Below are positions 57,598 to 64,000 of a stretch of 64,000 nt of DNA, in pieces (position 1 is the stretch's first letter; the number at the start of each line of letters is the position of its first letter). The notes under the pieces were generated by a model. It did not search any database. It was given only the letters and a program-made list of their open reading frames with translations, and was not told the DNA's origin. A program made the position numbers and the translations under genes. Source of the stretch: Calonectria ilicicola (taxonomy: Eukaryota; Ascomycota; Sordariomycetes; Hypocreales; Nectriaceae); assembly GCA_020809705.1 (NCBI GenBank), contig CP085833.1:4278001-4342000 (forward strand). Reading direction: 5' to 3'.

Positions 57598-59859
57598 CTA
57601 TGAGTAAAATTCGACCGGGAAAAACAATTCCAGCCCCCAGTCAAAATTCGGGCCCAACTCAGTCTCTGGATTCGTCGAAACGAGATCAGTAGTGCTGGAA
57701 CACACCGAAGAAGCTGTTACAGCTCTTGTCTGTAGCAAATCATGGCAAAAATCGAGGCTGCTCACTGCACTTTGTGCCATTTTCGTCTCGTACTCTATAC
57801 CAGCTTCTATCGCTTCGACTTGTGCTAGTGTCATACTTAAAAACATGTGACTCTTGACATTAGTTTCTCCTTGACGAATACGCTCTGCTGAAAGAGAAAT
57901 CATGTTCTTGACGGCATTTTTGAGAACCTCTCTGTGCTGAGAATTACGGCGCAATGTGCCATCTAGGCGTTGGGTCTCCACTTGGGAGAGAAGGTCGAAC
58001 CCAATGATAGTTGAGGCATATCTTAGCCCTTCTCTGAACATTCCTCCACCAACCGCCATAAGTCGAGAGAATTTCTCATCTGGCTCAGGTGAGATGATTG
58101 TCATGGCAGTATCAATGCTTACTTTTAGCGAGGAGTAAAATATGGGATTTGCTCCCGCATGGCTCGTAAATGCGCAGTGCAGGGGAATCAAGAACCGACG
58201 GATCAGATAGTCAAGTAAATTTCGGTGAAATGTAGTTATTGAACCCCCTTCAGTATTGTTTATGAAGTTATTATACCTTCGACAAGCTTCTGTGATTTCT
58301 GCACTCAGTGCAAGCACGTCTGTATAACTAAGTTCTTGTTTAAAATTGTTCAAAAGTTGAAGGATCCGAAGGCGAGTTGGCATTGAATCGTGCAAAATAA
58401 GCTGTATCGAGGTTGAAGTATACTTGGAACTGGGATGAGGCTGGATTGTTGTCGTTGAATCGTCCATCTCTTCATCATTGAAATTTGCAGGTGGTTGAGT
58501 GTCGAACTCATCCAAGGAGATTCTCGGTGGCATGGCGGGATCTAAAGATGACTGCATGAGCATTTCCATAATGGTGGCCCACAGTCTCCTGCGTAATTCA
58601 GCTCGAAATACGGGCATCCCTTTGAAATGTTTGGGATCATGGTGCAGGCCTATTTGCATGGCTCTGTGAACGAGCGACCCCATTGATGTCCAGACCAAGT
58701 CACCGCCAATCGAGAATATTTGACGTGCTAGAATTGTCAAGCAATTAATTTGGATCCCAGTAATATTGAGGCGATCTTTTTCAAGCGGCCCAGAAAGCCA
58801 TGTCTGAGCAGCATATACCCACGGAAGAGCCATTTTGCGTACTCCGCTATCTCCGTCCCCTTGACAATCCAGAGCTGACCCAATCCCAACAACCAGCAAA
58901 ATTTTGAGGCGCATAGCTGTTGTGGTACTTTCCGGATTGTCCCAAAACCTCTTGTACTCGGCCCAAAAGGTGGGCACGTGAAGTATCCTGTAGGTTGACT
59001 CAAAGGATTGGAAATACAGAGTTGCCATGGCATCAGCCGTCTCCCGTGGGGGCGGTGAAAGGCCAAACCCAGGAGCAGAGAGCAGTCTACTAGGTCGTCC
59101 CTTCTTCACCGTTCTTGCAATATTTTTGCACTTTTGAAGCAAATCTCCCATTTGGGAAACCAAGGCTCCCAATTCTCCACGGTGGAATCGTGGTTCTTGA
59201 CCCTCGCCTATCGCAGCGCAATAGCATTCCCACATGGGAGCAAACTTGAAACTTGGTCAGAAAAACTATCAGTGACAAAAAACCATTAATCGTACCTCTT
59301 TCGTTTCGCTCATGGAATGACTCCATTTTCCAAGTCTTGTTTTGTTGAGAACAAGGCGCGAGTCCTGCGATGCTGACGGGGTAGCTCCAATGGATTTATC
59401 TCCGAGGCTCTGGAGCTGTGCATGAGTGGATCTGGACGCGGCCGACTCTTCAAGTTTTTGGATGCGAAATAACAGGTCTGTAATTCTGGCCTCTCCTCCA
59501 GGGGAATTATTCTGGAGTTGAGTGTGGGCACTGGCATCTTGTGCAGCATGTTGACTGACTGCTGTTGAGGGAGAGGCCTGGTGGGTAGAAGAAGTTGGAT
59601 GGGTAATTTCTCCAATGGCTGGTTGAGTATCACCAACAAATTGACTATGTACCGGCGGCAAAGGTAGCTGGATTGGTGAGAATGAAGCTGAGTTCTGCTG
59701 CTGCACAGTGGCTTGATCACTGAAGATGCGAAACCGACACTGGACTTGAGCTGCCACGCAGTGCGCGCACGGGTCGCTCCGGTCACATTTGATCTTGCGG
59801 CGCCGACATTCGACACAAGACAGAGCCGGTCTTCGGCGCCTGCGCGGCTCTCGCTGCAT
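57598..59859 (-). CDS. Zn2Cys6 fungal transcription factor
   Basis: Two exons (59859-59296 and 59244-57598; GTACGA...TTTCAAG) give 736 aa. The Zn2Cys6 cluster is C15-x2-C18-x6-C25-x5-C31-x2-C34-x6-C41, preceded by a basic run (RRRRRP). A Gln/Ser-rich linker and a short coiled-coil (RITDLLFRIQKLEES, about 125-140) follow. The fungal-specific regulatory domain starts near residue 250 (ADAMATLYFQSFESTYRILHVPTFW) and includes GSLVHRAMQIGLHHDP and RRRLWATIMEM. It probably binds DNA as a dimer at CGG triplets. Three CGGCCGTA sites lie within about 165 bp upstream, suggesting autoregulation. It is the likely regulator of the surrounding minus-strand genes. Confidence 0.92.
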
Positions 59860-59881
59860 GCTTCAAGGTGCCCAAATCTCT

Positions 59882-60022
59882 CGGCCGTATCTCCAACTGT
59901 GACGGGAAATGGTTGCAAGATGCCAGGCAATGGCGGATAATGAGAGCCAGCATGCCAGTCCTTTGGTCTTTCGGCCGTAAGGGGAAAATGCCGAACACGA
60001 CCAAGGGCGCTTACGGCCGTAA
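59882..60022. promoter_or_regulatory. Three CGGCCGTA sites upstream of the Zn2Cys6 gene
   Basis: CGGCCGTA at 59882-59889, CGGCCGTAA at 59972-59980 and the perfect palindrome TTACGGCCGTAA at 60011-60022. Each contains CGG and CCG triplets abutting, a plausible target for a Zn2Cys6 dimer. Confidence 0.55.
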
Positions 60023-60373
60023 GACCCACGCTAAGAGCTGAACGCGCCACTGCCCACTGGTGCCAGGTAGGCATGCATGTGCTGTCTACGGCTAAATTGC
60101 AACTCATTTCTCCAGTTACAATCAATAAAAATAGGAAGGCTCTATTAGACATAGGTAAAATTCATAAAAGTCATTTTAGTTTGGAAAGATGGCTGTTGCA
60201 ACAAGGCCACGGCACGTTGATTCCAGCGCGCACTTGCACATGCTTGACTTGGCATCCCCAACAGTGGATAGGACAGCGGTGCAAATGTGAAATGGGCTTG
60301 ACGTGTATTAAGCAGATCTATGTACATATAAATTTCTAAACCCTCAGATAAACATTGTGCTATTACATATCAA
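60023..60373. other. Intergenic region
   Basis: Distal promoter of the regulator and 3' flank of the SDR gene. No gene supported. Confidence 0.4.
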
Positions 60374-61330
60374 TCATACCGGCTGGGCCTGAATAGTGGC
60401 GAGTTCAGACTCCGTCCAGTTCCACAGCTTTTCCGCCAATTGAGTATCCTCGATTAGCTTGCTACCTTTGCCAGTAACGCCAACAGGTTCGTAGTATTCA
60501 CCGCTCACGACGCCCTTGGATGTTGCGGCCCACAGTTGACTTTTGGCACCGTCCTCGATGGTTAGCAATGATAACCTCGCGATCGGCATCGCGATCGGGC
60601 CAATAAATTTGAGTGCTGGGACACTATCCGCCCAACTCTTGGACAGGTCCGTGTCCACGGTTCCGGGGTGCACCGCTACGACTGTCAATTGCGGGTATCT
60701 CTTCGCCAGTTCCTTTGCATACAGGATATTAGCAAGCTTGCTCTGTCCATATCTGTTCCAAGTAGTCATGTCCTTGGCGTTAGACTTGAGCGTGTCAAAC
60801 TGAATGCCACCCTCTGGTACCCAGTTGTGACCCTTCGAACTCAAGACAATGATGCGGACATCCGATTTAGGATAGCTAGCCGTCTTTATCAAAGTTGGAA
60901 GTAGCAAGTTCGTCAATAAGGCATGCCCGACATGATTTGTCCCAAACTGGGTTTCATAGCCGGCGGCAGTAGTCCCTTCAGGAGTCGCCATGATGCCGGC
61001 ATTGAGCATGAGAATGTCCAGACGAGACTCGGAAAGAAGGAAAGCTTTTGCGGCTTTCTTGATCGAATCCAGGGATGCGAGGTCGAGTTGTAGCACCCGG
61101 ATAGAGGCGGTAGGTACTTGCTTTTTTATGTCGGCGACAGCAGCTTGTGCTCTCTCAGGACTCCGAGCAGCAAGCCAAATCTGAGATGGATTGTGCTTGG
61201 CAAGCTCAATGATGGATTGCTTGCCAAGGCCAGCATTCCCTCCAGTGACAAAAATTACTCTGCCATCAAGGGATGGGATGTCGTTTGCCGGGTTGAAACT
61301 GAAACTGGATTTGAAGAAAGGAAGCGGCAT
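60374..61330 (-). CDS. Short-chain dehydrogenase (retinol-dehydrogenase-like)
   Basis: An intronless 318-aa classical SDR. The cofactor motif is TGGNAGLG, strand 4 has LNAGIM (NNAG variant), the catalytic serine is in IVLSSKGHN and the active-site Y-x-x-x-K is YGQSK. HPGTVDTDL gives the PG motif. An R in AARSPE after strand 2 suggests NADP(H) preference. The family oxidises or reduces diverse alcohols and ketones, and it probably acts in the cytosol or at a membrane face. It sits between the Zn2Cys6 regulator and the NmrA-like gene on the same strand and may be a tailoring enzyme, but substrate is unknown. Confidence 0.9.
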   Translation of the reverse strand: MPLPFFKSSFSFNPANDIPSLDGRVIFVTGGNAGLGKQSIIELAKHNPSQIWLAARSPERAQAAVADIKKQVPTASIRVLQLDLASLDSIKKAAKAFLLSESRLDILMLNAGIMATPEGTTAAGYETQFGTNHVGHALLTNLLLPTLIKTASYPKSDVRIIVLSSKGHNWVPEGGIQFDTLKSNAKDMTTWNRYGQSKLANILYAKELAKRYPQLTVVAVHPGTVDTDLSKSWADSVPALKFIGPIAMPIARLSLLTIEDGAKSQLWAATSKGVVSGEYYEPVGVTGKGSKLIEDTQLAEKLWNWTESELATIQAQPV

Positions 61331-61970
61331 TTTGGTGTTATTGTGGTGAGTGTTCAGGTGGCTTTTTTGAATGTTGTGCTGTTGAGAATGTTTCTGAGAG
61401 AATGCGACTCCAAGCCATATTTATTCATGATGGTCCCTCGGAGACACTATTCGTAGCGGCTGTCGCTGTCGCTGTTTTTTTCTCCCCGATGCGCTCACTC
61501 TCAGTGCAATCTAGCCAATCACCGCCAAGCATCTAAAATGCGTCAGGGGAGGCCCATGAGAGTTGGTCAAGGCTTTGGCTGCGGAGATTCTAATCGTCCA
61601 ATGCGGAGATCTGTGCCTCATTGCGTAATGTGCCACATCGCTAAACTCCGCACAGGCATGAAATGGTAAAATCAATCATGCGTGAAGTGCACCACCAGGG
61701 AGAAAGGGTGCAAGACCAGCACCAAAAAATGCCTTTGGCTCTATTCTGCTTCTTTTGTTTGAAATCCAGCTACAGGTGCATTAGGAATACCAAGGCTTTT
61801 ACGCTGGTGGCAACTCGTGGCAGTGATTTCAGCCCCTCCTTGTTAGACACATGGATCCAAACCTCATTTAGCTAATATAAGGAGTCGGGAAGAACTCATC
61901 ATCAAATATTGAAGCCTGATTAATCCACTGCTATGATATCTGATGAATTGAATAGTATAAGGCGTATCTT
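61331..61970. other. Intergenic region
   Basis: A GCTGTC-type tandem run (61458-61475) and a poly-T stretch in the SDR promoter. A short frame at 61663-61875 has no domain. Confidence 0.4.
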
Positions 61971-63225
61971 CTAAATAAGGGAATCCTTCACGCTCTCAAG
62001 CGCCTGCTTAAAACCACGGACTTTGTTTGAAACACCCAGCTCTTCAAAAGTGATGACTCTCTCGGGCTCCAGTTGACTCCAATCAGGGAATTCTTCACTC
62101 CACCTCAGCTGAGCAGCAATCTCAAGGCCAGCGACACCCCATACTTTCTCAGTCGTCTTGTCTAATACCTCAATGTAAACAGCTCGCTGCCCCGAGACAC
62201 TCTCCCAAACCTTCATCACTTCCGGCATTTTCAGGTAGTCGGTAACCACAACCGCAACCTTACCGAATGCTTTCGACTCAGATTCCAGGATGCCCTCAAC
62301 AACTACACCAACATTGTGAAGAACGTCGCCAGCAATAGGAAGTACTGCATTTTCTTTACTTGGCTGAAGCCATGCATAAGCATTCGAGCCGGGCTGTATT
62401 TAAAACAAAAGATTAGTCAACTTTCGCGTAAGAATTTAGAGACCAACGCCGTGATGAATATGCAAGAGGTGTCAATTTTTCCAGTGGCCGCAATGCACTT
62501 ACCAAAGGAACAAGCTTCATCATTGGATGAAACGCCATGTTTGATGGATACCAGCCAAGCCAAATGCGGGTTGTCATGGCTGCTAGATCTGGCAGGTTGC
62601 CCTCAATCCACTGAAATGCTGCATGCTTGAAGTCAAAGTGCGGAACCGGCAGTTTCCCACTTGATGATACCCTTGCTGGAGGCAGTGAACTCATAACATA
62701 GTGTTTGAGACCGGTAGTTTGAGCTGCAGCCTTTGCAATATTGATCTGTTGCTTCTTTTCAACTTCGCCAGCCACCTCACGACCCTCTTTCACCACTAGG
62801 CTCCTACAATGGGAAGTTAGTAACACGAAGTCCCATAGATTATTTGATCATGCATGTACCAGTCAAAGTTTGTGAGACAAAAGATAGCTGTTGCTCCCTA
62901 AATAGTAATTAAAGACGGTTAGTGTTGGTCGTTCCATTGCAGCTATCTTGCAAGTGACTTACCTTGAAGGCTTTCACAAGAGAGGCTTCATCATTGGCGT
63001 CGGCGGAAACCACTTCAATACCCTATAAGACGCTATTAGCATGGATCTCTATCAAGTTATTTTCAACTTTCGAGCTGGTCTCACCTGATCAAGTAGTTTC
63101 TTGGAGGCATCACTCTCTAGATTTCTAGTAATGGCCCGAACTTTCCAGTTTGGATTATCCTGGAGGGCGGTGCACACAGATCCGCCTTGGAACCCCGTGG
63201 CACCCAGAACACAGATTACTGACAT
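61971..63225 (-). CDS. NmrA-like NAD(P)-binding protein
   Basis: Five exons (63225-63085, 63022-62963, exon 3 ending 62860, 62803-62503, 62393-61971) give about 317 aa. The dinucleotide motif is GATGFQGGSV, followed by an arginine-containing strand-2 end (AITRN), LTNFDW after strand 4, and a substrate-domain region (YPSNMAFHPMMKL). NmrA-like proteins are atypical SDRs that sense NADP or act as isoflavone-reductase-like enzymes. Exon 3 is odd: the TAG|GGAGCA acceptor gives the expected GATAIF but a run of five T shifts the frame; an acceptor five bases further (GGGAG|C) keeps the frame but replaces GATAIF by QQLSF. The gene may be slightly damaged or use the second acceptor. Confidence 0.85.
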
Positions 63226-63832
63226 ATTTGAAGAATTTCTGTTCAAAGTATTGATATAAAACAGTTGGTTAATAATCTGATGATAGTATCTCTGCGAGAC
63301 CAGAGGCTTCTTTTATCTGCAGACATATGCTAGACCATTTATTAGAACGGTCATTATTAAGTAAACGGGATGGAATCTCGCGGAAAGGATAACTGCCGGT
63401 TCGTATTTTTCAGCGGGTAATTCGGCTCACATCCGCGAGAAGATCCAGGATGCCCCACCTTTGTCGGACTCGCTGTTTCCTACTTGACCGAGCCTAAGGT
63501 CAACATCAAGGGGTTTACCTAGAGTGCTCGGTATTAAGGTAACGCCGAGGTGAACATGCTAGGCTTTAAACCGCTATAATAGCAAAATTAATGGTCTAGC
63601 TAGCACGTTTCCAATCGTTCCAGGGGTGAATTTCCAAGTATATTTTACAAAGCCGCCGGCTATCACATTTTAGCTTGGTTCATGAGGCCACTGTTGATTG
63701 TGCATAAGTCAAGCGGGATGAGGATGAACATGCCTACAAACACAATGGTTTTGAATAGAATATCCAATATTTTGCAATTCCTCCCACAAAGGTAAACAAA
63801 GCAAACTAAGTCATGAATGAACACTGGAAATC
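63226..63832. other. Intergenic region
   Basis: NmrA promoter and 3' flank of the last gene. AT-rich pieces alternate with GC-richer ones; no gene supported. Confidence 0.4.
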
Positions 63833-64000
63833 CTAATCCGCTACTTGAAAATTGTCTTCAGTAATATGCAGTAGCCCCAAGAGAAGTTCCCGCCCTTTTT
63901 TCAAATTTACTTGGGCAATTCTTTCTGAAACATCCTTTTGACTCTGAGCAATATGCTTTGCAATTTCGTCGTATGAGAGACTTGTACCGTCCTCGAGTTG
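63833..64000 (-). CDS. C-terminal fragment of an unknown gene
   Basis: A minus-strand frame enters from the right edge and ends at TAG 63833-63835. Its 55 residues are helical and charged (YDEIAKHIAQSQKDV ... LLLGLLHITEDNF). No family recognised from this short piece. The frame is clean and ends in a normal AT-rich 3' flank. Confidence 0.45.
   Translation of the reverse strand, partial: QLEDGTSLSYDEIAKHIAQSQKDVSERIAQVNLKKGRELLLGLLHITEDNFQVAD

Noticed and set aside
1..64000. CRISPR array, rRNA, bacterial operons or phage genes
   Set aside because: No spaced direct repeats, rRNA-like sequence or polycistronic layout; intron-containing monocistronic genes show eukaryotic nuclear DNA.

Overview
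This window is nuclear DNA of a filamentous ascomycete (Pezizomycotina, probably a Sordariomycete). The evidence is monocistronic genes on both strands with GT-AG introns of about 45-70 bp carrying CTRAC-like branch sites, A-rich sequence before start codons, and families typical of these fungi: a Clr5/ankyrin protein, a PTH11-like rhodopsin-domain receptor, an Egh16-like appressorium protein, an NWD-NACHT-WD40 NLR and Zn2Cys6 regulators. I cannot fix the species from sequence alone.

Left part (1-20 kb) is accessory-like and gene-poor. A truncated Clr5-ankyrin gene runs off the left edge. Next come eroded coding remnants (3.7-5.3 kb), a copy of a short dispersed element (5.2 kb), and a protein-kinase-like gene divergent from a PD-(D/E)XK nuclease-like gene (5.5-9.0 kb). 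A patatin-like lipase follows, then an acidic protein, a small ORF with an in-frame TGA, and an unrecognised 345-aa gene. Beyond these lie a duplicated, transition-mutated segment (16.1-16.3 kb) and a broken SNF2-type helicase (17.1-18.4 kb). A two-exon 77-aa membrane protein gene ends the part.

Middle part (20.8-33 kb) is mostly core: a quinate-permease-like MFS transporter, a polynucleotide kinase 3'-phosphatase divergent from Mediator subunit 18, an Egh16-like secreted protein and a PTH11-like receptor.

Right part (34-64 kb) is metabolic and self/non-self related. An alpha/beta hydrolase and an atypical SDR precede an intronless beta-glucuronidase divergent from an MFS sugar porter; the last two form a plausible glucuronide-use unit. 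Then comes an NLR whose NACHT and WD40 halves are separated by one in-frame TAG. Last is a set of five minus-strand genes: ABCC transporter, FAD monooxygenase, Zn2Cys6 regulator, SDR and NmrA-like protein. It looks like tailoring, export and control functions of a metabolite cluster, but no PKS, NRPS or terpene synthase is in view. Three CGGCCGTA sites lie just upstream of the Zn2Cys6 gene, and a near-identical site lies upstream of the FAD monooxygenase, which suggests a self-regulated local regulon.
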